Source: Chloroflexota bacterium
GTDB taxonomy: Bacteria > Chloroflexota > Anaerolineae > Anaerolineales > UBA4823
DNA: 42,822 nucleotides
Assembly (NCBI GenBank): GCA_020349245.1
Contig: CP070764.1
Coordinates: forward strand, 3,210,931 to 3,253,752
Direction: 5' to 3'
A model generated the notes under the pieces. The model searched no databases and was not told the origin of the DNA. It saw only the letters and a list, made by a program, of their open reading frames with translations. Positions 8,927 through 17,441 of this stretch are shown one piece after another. Both the position numbers and the translations under genes were made by a program. Position 1 is the first letter of the stretch. Every line of letters begins with the position of its first letter.

Positions 8927-8969
8927 GTTGATTATACTTGACCCTTGTATACCGGGCGGTTGATTATAC
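8927..8969 (-). promoter_or_regulatory. Tandem GTATAATCAAC repeats upstream of the MalT-like gene
   Basis: The 11-mer GTATAATCAAC (minus strand) occurs twice, at 8927-8937 and 8959-8969, exactly 32 bp apart (about three helical turns). Each copy holds a perfect -10 hexamer TATAAT. No good -35 is visible at 16-18 bp from either. The downstream copy lies 30 nt before the GTG start. They may be tandem weak promoters or a repeated activator or autoregulatory site. Confidence 0.4.
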
Positions 8970-9421
8970 GTTTGGAATTTTTGTCTGGTAATTATGTAGT
9001 GATCTGTTCCCGCGGAAGCCTGAAGCGAATTAATTCCCTGAAATCGAATAACTTGATGAGCATCAGCACATGATTAAAGAGATAGTTCATCGATCCGGCA
9101 TAGTGGAGCACAGGCATGGAAATGAGCTCCGCCTCCTGAAAACCTGTTCAAACTGAGGATTTTTATGGAAAGGCTATCTGTGACACGAGAAACTTCATCT
9201 GCCCGTCAAAGCAGTGTGCAGACGCCCTGGGAATCCAACCAACTCATTTCCGGTCGGTCGTAGGCGATGAGGTAAAAAAAATCTCAGGTTGCGGCTTGAG
9301 CATCGATTATCTCTTAGCGTGAGCCGGGTGAACCATGAAAATTAACCCCGGATGCTCGTAAGGTTTACCTCTCTCGTAAAAAGTGGTCATTAATTTTCAA
9401 TGAACTTTGATTTATTGAGTC
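8970..9421. other. Intergenic region, no gene seen
   Basis: About 450 bp between the MalT-like gene and the YihY gene. No convincing reading frame, tRNA or strong hairpin. The only symmetry noticed is a spaced 10-bp inverted repeat TGAAAATTAA (9336-9345) with its complement at 9390-9399, too far apart for a compact terminator. The upstream half probably holds promoter sequence for the regulator. Confidence 0.6.
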
Positions 9422-10300
9422 TCAGGGTTGCTGCTCATCTGCTGATGCAGCTGTATCCATCCCCGCTTGTGAGCCGTAAATTGCTGCGAAAACCCTGGTA
9501 AACATTGCACCAAACAGGAACACCTGGGCGATGGTATAGATGCCGATCAAAAGAACTGCAAAAGCTCCTGCAGCTTCGACTGCAGATCCAACATTGCCTC
9601 GGCTCAGATATGCTCCAAAAATTAATAATGCCAAGAAGACCAGCAGGGCAGTCACAAATGCACCGATCCAGACATCACGCCAGGTGATGCGAACTTCTGG
9701 AAGAATCTTGAAGATAATTGCGAAGGCCACTGTGGCGATCAGCAAAAAACCCAAGATATTTAAGACTGGCATGGTCGAACCGAGGTTGAATAAGGACCCA
9801 AACCAGGAAATGATGATATTTACCAGGGATGCCAGGATCAGCACCACTCCAACGCCTAGCACCATTAAAAATGAAAATAAACGCTGGCGGATTAATCCGC
9901 TGCCCTGGCCACTCTCAGGTGTAGGTACGCCCCATATCTTGTTCAAGGCAAACTGCAGCTGGTAGAAAAGACCAGAGGCTGCGAGCAGGAGGGCCACTAT
10001 GCTGATAATTGTGGCAATTAAAGAAGATTCCCGGGTTGTCTCGGCAATCGATATCACCGAATCCCGGACCAAAATAGCCACTTCAGGTCCCAATACAGCT
10101 TCGATACGGGTGAAGAATTGATCTGCAGCTGATAGCCGGTCGATGAAAAGCCCCGCCACCCAAAAAGCAATAAAAATCACTGGAGCAAATGCAAACATGC
10201 CGTAGTAAGCTAATGCGGCTGCCAACTGACCAGGGCGTTCGGTTGCCCAGATTCGGTATACTTCCTTGATGAATTCCTTTAAATTAGGTTTGTTATCCAT
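9422..10300 (-). CDS. YihY/virulence factor BrkB family membrane protein
   Basis: A 292-aa protein with about six transmembrane helices. It contains the family signature near the N-terminus (RPGQLAAALAYYGMFAFAPVIFIAFWVAG), then SAADQFFTRIEAVLGPE and FYQLQFALNKIWGVP. These features define the YihY/UPF0761 family. Early claims that members are RNase BN are withdrawn; an inner-membrane transport or permease-like role is only suggested. The start ATG 10298-10300 has no clear SD. The C-terminal tail (DEQQP) is short and polar. No operon partner: intergenic gaps are large on both sides. The family call is firm and the function is unknown. Confidence 0.9.
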   Translation of the reverse strand: MDNKPNLKEFIKEVYRIWATERPGQLAAALAYYGMFAFAPVIFIAFWVAGLFIDRLSAADQFFTRIEAVLGPEVAILVRDSVISIAETTRESSLIATIISIVALLLAASGLFYQLQFALNKIWGVPTPESGQGSGLIRQRLFSFLMVLGVGVVLILASLVNIIISWFGSLFNLGSTMPVLNILGFLLIATVAFAIIFKILPEVRITWRDVWIGAFVTALLVFLALLIFGAYLSRGNVGSAVEAAGAFAVLLIGIYTIAQVFLFGAMFTRVFAAIYGSQAGMDTAASADEQQP

Positions 10301-10391
10301 GGGGATTTCGCTTCTAAAAATCTGTATTGAGAATATGGGAAGTTTTTAAAAGGGTCCTACTGCAGTTTAATCTCATTCGGCATGTATACAA

Positions 10392-10428
10392 CCACCCCTT
10401 CTGTGCGCTAGATGCCCAGAGGGGGTGG
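10392..10428 (-). terminator. Stem-loop, probable 3' end of the small membrane protein transcript
   Basis: A 12-bp stem 10392-10403/10417-10428 (CCACCCCTTCTG pairing with CAGAGGGGGTGG, one G-T pair) and a 13-nt loop, about 110 nt beyond the stop codon of the 10539-10814 gene. On the minus strand it is followed by TTGTAT, a poor U-tract. It may act as terminator for that gene or as a boundary before the YihY gene. Confidence 0.4.
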
Positions 10429-10538
10429 GCTCGGTAGCGATCGGGAATATTTAATAATCGCCGGGTTAATGCAACCAGCGTGAAAAAGCTGATTTAAACT
10501 GACTATTACGCGTTTATCTTATCCAAGTTCTACCGGGC

Positions 10539-10814
10539 TTACATCCCGAGTCGGTCACGATTTCCGAATAGACCGCCTCCAAATGAACCGAGATCAATGA
10601 GAACAGCCAGGATAAGTAAAAGCCAATCCCAGAATCCAGCCAAGGGGAAAATAATTACGTACATTAACGTTGTCCAGGGCAGGAAGATAATGCCCAGGAT
10701 AGGCCAGATGATTGAATTGAAAACCAAGTTCCACCGGACCGGCCAGAAGAGCCACCAGACTAATGCTGCGATTCGTGGCCCAAGAAGGACTAACGTCGTA
10801 AGGAAACAACACAT
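10539..10814 (-). CDS. Small hydrophobic membrane protein (91 aa)
   Basis: A 91-aa protein starting at ATG 10812-10814, with GGAGGT 5 nt upstream. It has three or so hydrophobic helices rich in Trp and Leu (RIAALVWWLFWPVRW, SIIWPILGIIFLPWTTLMYV, WDWLLLILAVLIDLGSFGGG) and ends in a short polar tail, GNRDRLGM. This resembles small integral membrane proteins annotated as hypothetical in Actinobacteria and Chloroflexota. No catalytic motif is visible. A 22-bp palindrome lies 30 nt upstream (10844-10865). It appears monocistronic. Real gene status is supported by the strong SD, the helical pattern and its isolation. Confidence 0.72.
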   Translation of the reverse strand: MCCFLTTLVLLGPRIAALVWWLFWPVRWNLVFNSIIWPILGIIFLPWTTLMYVIIFPLAGFWDWLLLILAVLIDLGSFGGGLFGNRDRLGM

Positions 10815-10843
10815 TGCCTACCTCCTTGATAATGATTCTGATG

Positions 10844-10865
10844 TCAGGAGCATATCTGCTCCTGA
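10844..10865 (-). promoter_or_regulatory. Perfect palindrome upstream of the small membrane protein gene
   Basis: TCAGGAGCA-TATC-TGCTCCTGA: 9-bp perfect arms and a 4-nt centre, ending 30 nt before the ATG of the 91-aa protein. It has no T-run on either side. It could be an operator for a dimeric repressor or a 5' UTR hairpin. Confidence 0.45.
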
Positions 10866-11103
10866 ATTAACTTGAGTGGTTTAGTTGTTGATGTGTTCAT
10901 CAGGTAACGACACAATGATCAAATTCTTATCAATCGGTGAAGCAGTGTGTGAAACCTGTGTCTTATTCAAAGCTATCCACAACATAGTAGTATTTGAATA
11001 TTGCTGTCTGGTGGTTAATTCATTATAGCATGGATACAAAAAATTTTGCATTTTGTGATTTTGAAGGCAGGGTTGAGCGGTTTTCTCCCTTTTTCAGCGG
11101 CGA

Positions 11104-11472
11104 TCAATTTCTTGTTGGATCGCCTTTTTCTAAGTTTAATGCTGCAGCTTTTTTAGCAAACCTTCCAAAAGTTTGCTGGTCAATGTCAGTGAGATCAACC
11201 AGCTTGACGTGGCGCATCTTTTCTCCACTTCCTTGCAGCAACCCGTCGGGGTCGTCGATATCCACTCCTCGCCAGAAGCCAAAATTAACTGTATTTTTAA
11301 ATGCTTTTATATACGCAAAGGGACCATTCAGCGAGTACACAGGTTGAGCCCATTTCATGGCTTCCTCTGCTTCAGGAACTGCATCGACTATAATCTTCCT
11401 TACCTCAGCGACGATCTGGGCTTGAGGCTGGTTAAGTTGGGATATATATTCATCGACAGTTTTTGCAGCCAT
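11104..11472 (-). CDS. DUF1801 domain protein (YdhG-like)
   Basis: A 122-aa cytoplasmic protein starting at ATG 11470-11472, with AGGAGA 5 nt upstream. The sequence TVDEYISQLNQPQAQIVAEVRKIIVDAVPEAEEAMKW, then GPFAYIKAFKNTVNFGFWRG and DDPDGLLQGSGEKMRHVKL, is a clear DUF1801/YdhG pattern. Members have a YdhG-like alpha/beta fold, and some bacterial relatives are linked to iron or stress responses, but no activity is established. The length matches the single-domain family. The neighbouring methyltransferase gene ends upstream of it (82-nt gap), so co-transcription is possible. Confidence 0.88.
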   Translation of the reverse strand: MAAKTVDEYISQLNQPQAQIVAEVRKIIVDAVPEAEEAMKWAQPVYSLNGPFAYIKAFKNTVNFGFWRGVDIDDPDGLLQGSGEKMRHVKLVDLTDIDQQTFGRFAKKAAALNLEKGDPTRN

Positions 11473-11553
11473 AAATTTCTCCTGGTCGGATTAAATTTCC
11501 TTTGGTTTGATCATTCTGGCAATTTCTCTTGAGGTTTTGGTATATATCTCGAA

Positions 11554-12393
11554 TCATCCTTTCCTGCCAATGATCATGATGTGGGGACTCACTCCCCAGA
11601 GAGTTGATTCGGATTCCACCAAGCGTGTTATTCTCAATAGTTTTTCCTGGATTTCAACTCGGGGCCATTGGTCAGTAAAATCTTTCAGGATTCTCGCTGG
11701 GCCTTCTATCGCCAGCAGGGCTTCAAACCTGAATCCGCCTTCTTTGATTTCGTCGATCATCTCCTGGGGGTGGTGGAAAAATGCGGTCGTAAAGAAGTCG
11801 GGATTGTCGGTTGGATTGCGGTGCTGACCGTAGCGCAAGTCTTGTTCATAGATCGCTGAGAATTCCGCATCGTTGATCAGATCTTCCTGGAGGGCGACGA
11901 TCGTGGAAGCAAAGCGGTTGATCCCACTGGCTAGCATTACACCTCCTGAGCGCAATATTCGGTATGCTTCCCGCAAGGCGAGAATTCGATCGCTGCGTGC
12001 GGTTAAGTGATAAAGCGGGCCAAGCAGCAGAATACCATCAGCTGAATTATCTGAGTGTTCGAGGTAGCGTGCATCTCCCACTCGAAGGCTTGTAAGTGGA
12101 GGACCGCTGCGTTTTCGGGCGATTTCTTCGGCTTGTTCAATATGCCGTGGAACACCATCCACCAGATGGACCTGATATCCTTTATCAGCTAACCAAAAAG
12201 CATAAACGCCGGTTCCTCCTCCGATATCGAGTATCACGCCAGGTGGAGGTGGAAGATATCTCTGCAATAATTCTAAGGTGCGCAATTTTTCGATCTGGCT
12301 ATCTGGCTGGTCTAAACGTTGGGCTTCATCAAATATCTCGTAATAGGATTGTATCTCAGTCGGTAAGCGGGGTTCTTCGTAATTATCAGACAT
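11554..12393 (-). CDS. Class I SAM-dependent methyltransferase
   Basis: A 279-aa protein starting at ATG 12391-12393, with GAGGAG 5 nt upstream. It shows a class I methyltransferase core: motif I VILDIGGGTGVYAFWLADKG, acidic motif II (VHLVDG), SLRVGDARYLEHSDNSADGILLLGPLYHL covering motifs III-IV, and LREAYRILRSGGVMLASGI at motif V. A roughly 45-residue N-terminal helical part (ETQSYYE-like IQSYYEIFDEAQRLDQP) precedes the core, as in small-molecule methyltransferases of this type. The substrate is unknown. It lies between Gfo/Idh and DUF1801 genes on the same strand, with an 82-118 nt gap on either side. Confidence 0.9.
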   Translation of the reverse strand: MSDNYEEPRLPTEIQSYYEIFDEAQRLDQPDSQIEKLRTLELLQRYLPPPPGVILDIGGGTGVYAFWLADKGYQVHLVDGVPRHIEQAEEIARKRSGPPLTSLRVGDARYLEHSDNSADGILLLGPLYHLTARSDRILALREAYRILRSGGVMLASGINRFASTIVALQEDLINDAEFSAIYEQDLRYGQHRNPTDNPDFFTTAFFHHPQEMIDEIKEGGFRFEALLAIEGPARILKDFTDQWPRVEIQEKLLRITRLVESESTLWGVSPHIMIIGRKG

Positions 12394-12511
12394 GCGTACT
12401 CCTCAATCATCGGTCAAAGGCTTTCTTGAAAATCGCTTCCATAGTATATAGGTTACTGCATTTCGAATCAGGCGGAGAAAGCGTCCAAATAGCTTTTCAT
12501 GGCGGAGACCG

Positions 12512-13924
12512 TTATGTGGTTAAACCCAAGGATTCCTGATGGAAATCGAGCATATCGATCTGCTTTTGTCCGTTACGAGATTCCTCTGCAGCAAAAGCTA
12601 AATAATGGCTTTCTAAGGATTCTCGTGCACTCGTTGTAGGTGGATTACCTCTCTGCATGCTGTTCACAAAATCCTGCATGAGACCGTAATCTCCCCCGCC
12701 ATGACCAGCTCGAACAACATTATTTGGATATTCGATATGTTCAATTCCCATTGTACGGTGGTCATGAATTTCGATATAAGATCGGTGAAAACCGAATTTC
12801 GCTAAAAGCGTTGCACTTGAGCCATCAATACGCAGTGTTCGCCCTTCTTCGTGTGAATGACCCTGCATGGTCAGTGTAGCCGTGATTCCGCTTTTGAATT
12901 CCATGTCCACAACCTGGTGATCGACGACATCATTATCACAGTGGTATACACAACGGCCATAGGGGCCTTCCTGAAGGGCTTTTAACAATGCTCTTTCATT
13001 TCCAGGGTCGTCGCATAATACCGAGCGCGGCCAGCCTTTATATTCGGTTAATTCCTGTAACGGTGGGATCACTCTGGCGAAGGCAGTGATGAGCCTGGGG
13101 TTTTTTAATGCTTGGCTTCCAAGCAGGCTGTAGATGGGGTTTGATGATTGGCTGATGGCATATTTGAAGGGAACCAAATCAATATATATCGCAGGTGCAA
13201 AAAAGGGGCAGGTTGCCTCTACGGGGCAGCCATCTGTACATCGCTTGGGAGCACCTTGGGGTGCATTTTCAGCTTTGAAGTGACCGAGGGAGCCAAAGGA
13301 AGTCAAATTGACGACTGGTTCACCGGTGAACCAGATCAATAAATCTAAATCGTGACAGCATTTTGCCAGAATCATGGGAGAGGAATCCTGCTCATGCCGC
13401 CAATTACCGCGTACATAACTGTGAGCCATGTGCCAGGAAGCGACATTTTCCCGGTGTGAGATAGCCAAGATTTGTCCCAACCTGTTTTCATCCAAGAATT
13501 CCTTGACCTTTTGAAATAAATCCGTGAATCGCAGCACATGACAGATCTGCAGAAATCTACCTTGTTGATCTGCTGTGCGCACAATTTTGATCGAATCTTT
13601 CAAGGTATGGGAAATAGGTTTTTCTAGCAGCATGTCGTAGCCAGCAGCGATCGCTGCCAGGCCAGATTCTGCATGCATCTGGTCTTGGGTGCAGTTGAGG
13701 ACGACATCCGCGATCCGCTTACTTTCTAAGGCTTCCTGCCAAGATGAATAACAACGGTCTGCTGGAATACCGTGGTCATGAGCAAATTTTTCACGTCTTG
13801 TTCTGCGTGGTTCGGCAACTGCCACAAATTTAATTTGTCCTGGATTGGCAAGTGCGTACGAACCATATGCTTCTGCCCCTCGTGCGCCAGCACCAAAAAG
13901 TAAGGCGGTAATAGGTTCAGCCAT
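12512..13924 (-). CDS. Gfo/Idh/MocA family NAD(P)-dependent oxidoreductase
   Basis: A 470-aa protein starting at ATG 13922-13924, with GGAGA upstream; a longer frame to 13951 adds nine residues lacking an SD. The Rossmann fold has ALLFGAGARGAEAYGSYA at the N-terminus and the dinucleotide strand VAVAEP. The EKPISHTLKDS loop holds the Lys-Pro typical of the family. The C-terminal substrate domain has a Cys-rich insertion CTDGCPVEATC (Cys-x3-Cys-x5-Cys) after HFKAENAPQGAP. It is recognisable in a subgroup of these dehydrogenases, possibly binding metal. It probably oxidises or reduces a sugar or inositol derivative. The GH5 gene upstream on the same strand is 418 nt away, so a shared carbohydrate role is possible but unproven. 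Confidence 0.9.
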   Translation of the reverse strand: MAEPITALLFGAGARGAEAYGSYALANPGQIKFVAVAEPRRTRREKFAHDHGIPADRCYSSWQEALESKRIADVVLNCTQDQMHAESGLAAIAAGYDMLLEKPISHTLKDSIKIVRTADQQGRFLQICHVLRFTDLFQKVKEFLDENRLGQILAISHRENVASWHMAHSYVRGNWRHEQDSSPMILAKCCHDLDLLIWFTGEPVVNLTSFGSLGHFKAENAPQGAPKRCTDGCPVEATCPFFAPAIYIDLVPFKYAISQSSNPIYSLLGSQALKNPRLITAFARVIPPLQELTEYKGWPRSVLCDDPGNERALLKALQEGPYGRCVYHCDNDVVDHQVVDMEFKSGITATLTMQGHSHEEGRTLRIDGSSATLLAKFGFHRSYIEIHDHRTMGIEHIEYPNNVVRAGHGGGDYGLMQDFVNSMQRGNPPTTSARESLESHYLAFAAEESRNGQKQIDMLDFHQESLGLTT

Positions 13925-14342
13925 TATTTCTCCAAAATAAATGAAGCACATGCTGCGAATTTTTGCTGAAAATCGTACTGCGCTGTGATCAGGGGTGATT
14001 GATTGTGAGCAGCAGATATGAGTACCTCAGCCCTTGAGCAGGGAAATTATCCAAGCTCTTTGCTGAGGAGGAGCATTTTTTGAGTGTGCGTTAAGTTATT
14101 ATACATTCAGGTGAATCTTTCTCGCCATTTATCCCCCGGATAGAACTTGTGTGGACTTCACAAAAAAGATGGATAAGTTTATAAGATTTCGGAATGCCCG
14201 GCTTGACTGGAAAGCAACTCAATAACGGAATTAAGTATTTCTTATGAATCTTGCCAGGTTACTCATTCGCCCATCGTTTTTGTTGGTTTGCGGGCAAGCG
14301 GTCTTCAGAATTTGTTGATAACCATTACTGTCTTGATCGATT
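13925..14342. other. Intergenic region with leader hairpin 14025-14068
   Basis: No gene seen. On the minus strand the leader of the Gfo/Idh gene can fold with an outer 7-bp stem CCTCAGC/GCTGAGG (14062-14068 with 14025-14031) and an inner 4-bp stem GAGC/GCTC, about 100-145 nt before the ATG. A promoter for the oxidoreductase gene should be in this interval, but no good -35/-10 pair was found. Confidence 0.4.
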
Positions 14343-16250
14343 TTATTCACTCATTTTTGGGATAATTTTAATTTGCTGGAAGATTTCATTATTCCTCACA
14401 GGAAATGTGAGTATCTGGGTATCAGGGTTGAAATCCCATTCACCATTGCTGGCAAACACTTCAAAACCATGCGGGTATTGAAATTCAGGGATAAACAGCT
14501 CCAACGGCGCGCGAATATCACTGTCCCATTCAAATGAACAGCTGAATACTCTGCTCTTGATGTTGAAGGTAATCGATAATAACTTGCCTGGGGTTTTGAT
14601 CACATATGGTCTCAAGATCGCTTGCAAGGCTCGACCGCCACTGTTGATATCCTCAATGTCTTTTTGCTGATCGCGGGAAAAAATTGAGAAATCCTCGTTA
14701 TTCCATTGATCGCCACGCTGATTTGAATTATCGGCTGTGTAGTTCCACAAGGTAAAGTTAACCCGGTTTGCCTCCAGAGCCTGCATCGTATCATCCAAAG
14801 CGCGAATCTGTTGGGAGAAATCGCCATCACGAAAAGAAGATTTTTTAGACATGTCAAAAGGTATTCCAGTCTCCGCGATCACCGTTGGCACACCACCCAG
14901 CATGGTCTCTGAGCACTCAATAAATCGTTTGATTTGATTTTGGAAACTCTTCCGCTTGGCTTGGCGACCGAAGATAAACTTCCGCCTGCCACCTCGGGAA
15001 TCAATCCCAAACCAGGAGATATAGGCACGGGATTGCAAGGCGATGCCATCATACCAGTGGGGTGAATGGACCATATGTTCTTGATCGCTCAGCTTGATAT
15101 GTTCTGACCCGTAGCGGATATCTGGTGGAGGTGGGCTGATGAAGATAAAAGCCCGGGGATCGACCCCGCGGATAGCTTTTGTATATCTCATAACGAATGG
15201 GGTGAAGAAATCCAGGTCAAAATCTACCGCTCGCCCATTTACCTTTGAAAAGTATTTCGGGTTCAATAAGTGTGGCTTTCCCTGCCTGTCCACATCCCAG
15301 ACTCCGTTATGCTGCCAGATGGGTTTTACACCCGCTTGCCAAAGGCTCATATTACCTGGGTTCAAGAGAACAGATGTATTCCAATCCAGCAGATTTGACC
15401 ACAGGCTGCGCTGTTTAACCTGCTGTGGATACCCTGCTGCCAAGAGAATGCCCTGGTAGATGGACGGTGAAGGTCCCCGGGCGACCACCTTGGCAGGAAT
15501 ACAGTCCAGATCTGGATAACCGATGTATCCCTGGGAAGGCTCGTTTCCAGTGTCGTAACCAATCACGAAAGGAAATTCCTTCAAACGCTGGCATACCTGT
15601 TGGATGGCATGAATATAGTGAGATTGGAGGAATTCTTGTACCGGGATGCCCTCCACGAATGTATTTGGAGCAAAAACATCTCCCCCAAAGAATAAGGTGT
15701 TCATTGTGGCACAGGCGAATTTACTGTAGTTAGAAGTCCAATGCAGGTGCGGGAAAGGAGCTCCATACTGCTGGTGGGTGATCGCAGCCCCAGTGACTTT
15801 GAATTTCTTCATGTCCATCCCCACCGCATCAAAAGTCCATCCCGGGGCACCGTCACCACCGGAGAAGCGGCTCCAGGTATCCTGATGGGGATCGATAAAC
15901 AGGCATAGATCGTACTCGCCCGCTTTTTTGATTACCTGGTATAAGTAATCGAGGTATTCCTGGTCGTATATGCCGGGTCCCTCATGTTCGATAGCTTCCC
16001 AAGTGATGAGGAAACGCAAAAAATTCAAACCCCATTTTTTTAATCGGGAGAAATGTTCGTCTGCCTCTTCCAAGGGGAATGGTCTGCCCACAAAGCTGAC
16101 CTGGCGATGATCGAAGAATCCACCTGGAATCCAGGTAGCGCCATTGGGAATCGCAGGCACCTTGGAACTACCGCCGAGATTTACCCCGCGCAGATGCAAG
16201 GTTCGGCCATGTTCGTCAATGAATTGTGATCCTTGGATAGAAATTGTCAT
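14343..16250 (-). CDS. Glycoside hydrolase family 5, endoglycoceramidase/glycosylceramidase-like
   Basis: A 635-aa protein. The ATG at 16248-16250 (with AGGGGA about 8 nt upstream) gives the expected N-terminus ISIQGSQFIDEHGRTLHLRGVNLGGSSK; a GTG 17 codons earlier is the alternative. It has a GH5 TIM barrel with acid/base Glu237 in YDTGNEPSQG and nucleophile Glu460 in TVIAETGIPFD. The DPHQDTWSRFSGGDGAPGW motif at about 120-138 is typical of the ceramide glycosidase branch. A C-terminal beta-sandwich (about 555-635) matches the GH5 C-terminal domain of that branch. There is no signal peptide, so it is cytoplasmic, as in fungal EGCrP-like enzymes. The likely substrates are steryl- or ceramide-glucosides or other glycolipids; this is inferred by family only. 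Confidence 0.88.
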   Translation of the reverse strand: MTISIQGSQFIDEHGRTLHLRGVNLGGSSKVPAIPNGATWIPGGFFDHRQVSFVGRPFPLEEADEHFSRLKKWGLNFLRFLITWEAIEHEGPGIYDQEYLDYLYQVIKKAGEYDLCLFIDPHQDTWSRFSGGDGAPGWTFDAVGMDMKKFKVTGAAITHQQYGAPFPHLHWTSNYSKFACATMNTLFFGGDVFAPNTFVEGIPVQEFLQSHYIHAIQQVCQRLKEFPFVIGYDTGNEPSQGYIGYPDLDCIPAKVVARGPSPSIYQGILLAAGYPQQVKQRSLWSNLLDWNTSVLLNPGNMSLWQAGVKPIWQHNGVWDVDRQGKPHLLNPKYFSKVNGRAVDFDLDFFTPFVMRYTKAIRGVDPRAFIFISPPPPDIRYGSEHIKLSDQEHMVHSPHWYDGIALQSRAYISWFGIDSRGGRRKFIFGRQAKRKSFQNQIKRFIECSETMLGGVPTVIAETGIPFDMSKKSSFRDGDFSQQIRALDDTMQALEANRVNFTLWNYTADNSNQRGDQWNNEDFSIFSRDQQKDIEDINSGGRALQAILRPYVIKTPGKLLSITFNIKSRVFSCSFEWDSDIRAPLELFIPEFQYPHGFEVFASNGEWDFNPDTQILTFPVRNNEIFQQIKIIPKMSE

Positions 16251-16749
16251 GAAAAATTCCCCTGGAGGAAGCGTGCGATCATCCAAAAACCTGGATGCCA
16301 CAAATAGGGGCGTTGGGTGGGGATTTAACCCGGGAAATATTTATGTTTATCAAGGGCTATTCAAGCAGATTAACCACGAGAATGATTGTTCAACGACATT
16401 CGTTGCCCTGCAACTCAAAAGCAATGATCTGAATTCGTGCTGATAATGGTTCGAAATAACAGTCTGGCTGAGATCTACTTATAAATCAAGCCCAATTTGA
16501 ACGGACTGCAGGCTATTACGTGTAGACCTGCCAGATGAATCGCAGGGCTGAGGTCATTGCTGCCTTTATCTTATCATTGATAAACGGGGTTTTACCTGCT
16601 TGGATATATACGAACAGCTTTCCACCATGTCAAATTGTGGATGGCGCGGATTGAATGCCACTCGAGAAAGCCGTAACTGAATTTGTAAAGAATTACTGTG
16701 GTGAAGATATCTCTTACGAAGTGCTCCCTGTATATAGAAAGAGCTGCTC
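16251..16749. other. Intergenic region, no gene seen
   Basis: About 500 bp between the GH5 gene start and the end of the DDN-family gene. No convincing reading frame or strong hairpin. The only small symmetry is TTATC-ATT-GATAA near 16570. It should contain the GH5 promoter and the 3' end of nothing else, since both genes are on the minus strand. Confidence 0.55.
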
Positions 16750-17247
16750 TCAACTTTCTGGTTCGAGCAGGATTATCGGAATCTCGCGACCACCCGAGCG
16801 TTCTTCATAGGCCATGTAACCAGGGAAATAGTATACAGCCAGTTGCCAATACTTCTCGCGTTCATCCGATTCCGCGATGCGGGCGATGTATTTTTGTCGG
16901 TGGTCGTTTTGCTGCAGGTGCACATTTGGATGAGCGCGTAAATTATGGTACCAATCGGGGTGTTTCTTGCTGCCATAGCTGGTAGGGATCAAGATGATTT
17001 TCTCATCATCTGGAAATCCGGCAAGTAAAGTATTTCTGGTTATTCCGGTATTGGCACCGACTGTGGATAGAATCACCAAGGGCAATCCGGTCAGCATCGT
17101 TGTCAAAGATTTCTTCCCTTTTGTCCACCTCAATACAGCACCATCCATGCGGTGCAGATACTTTGCTAGGAATCTTGAAGATATCATCTCGATCGAAGCA
17201 AGTCTTTGAATTATTCTCTGCCACCAAGAGATCCGGGGTAAATTCAT
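16750..17247 (-). CDS. Nitroreductase/deazaflavin (F420)-dependent reductase, DDN family
   Basis: A 165-aa protein starting at ATG 17245-17247; no strong SD is seen. The split beta-barrel has the DDN/FDR motifs LVILSTVGANTGITRNTLL, ILIPTSYGSKKHPDWYHNL and HPNVHLQ. This family binds coenzyme F420 (some members bind FMN, heme or fatty acids) and reduces quinones or other electrophiles; the Mycobacterium enzyme Ddn activates nitroimidazoles. The N-terminal about 45 residues form an amphipathic helix, probably for membrane contact. The gene is alone, with large gaps on both sides. Its presence implies, but does not prove, that the host makes F420; no F420 biosynthesis gene is in view. Confidence 0.87.
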   Translation of the reverse strand: MNLPRISWWQRIIQRLASIEMISSRFLAKYLHRMDGAVLRWTKGKKSLTTMLTGLPLVILSTVGANTGITRNTLLAGFPDDEKIILIPTSYGSKKHPDWYHNLRAHPNVHLQQNDHRQKYIARIAESDEREKYWQLAVYYFPGYMAYEERSGGREIPIILLEPES

Positions 17248-17381
17248 AGCCCAATGATTTTAACTGTCCTTCTGAATTTATGCAAATAGCTAAACAAACA
17301 TTGTACTAGACGGAAGACTCCTTCATCTACTTGCTCATCAAGAATCAACTTGTAAAGATTTCTTATCAGCAGCCCCACCTA

Positions 17382-17416
17382 AAAGACATCCTGCTGATAA
17401 CCAGCAGGATGTCTTT
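17382..17416 (-). terminator. Strong intrinsic terminator
   Basis: Perfect 15-bp stem (AAAGACATCCTGCTG at 17382-17396 with its complement at 17402-17416) and a 5-nt loop, 25 nt after the stop codon of the lipoprotein gene. On the minus strand the stem ends in TCTTT followed by TAGG, and on the plus strand in TCTTTATTC. It should stop minus-strand transcription before the DDN gene. Confidence 0.85.
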
Positions 17417-17441
17417 ATTCCGTAAAAATCCCCGGTTGGTT

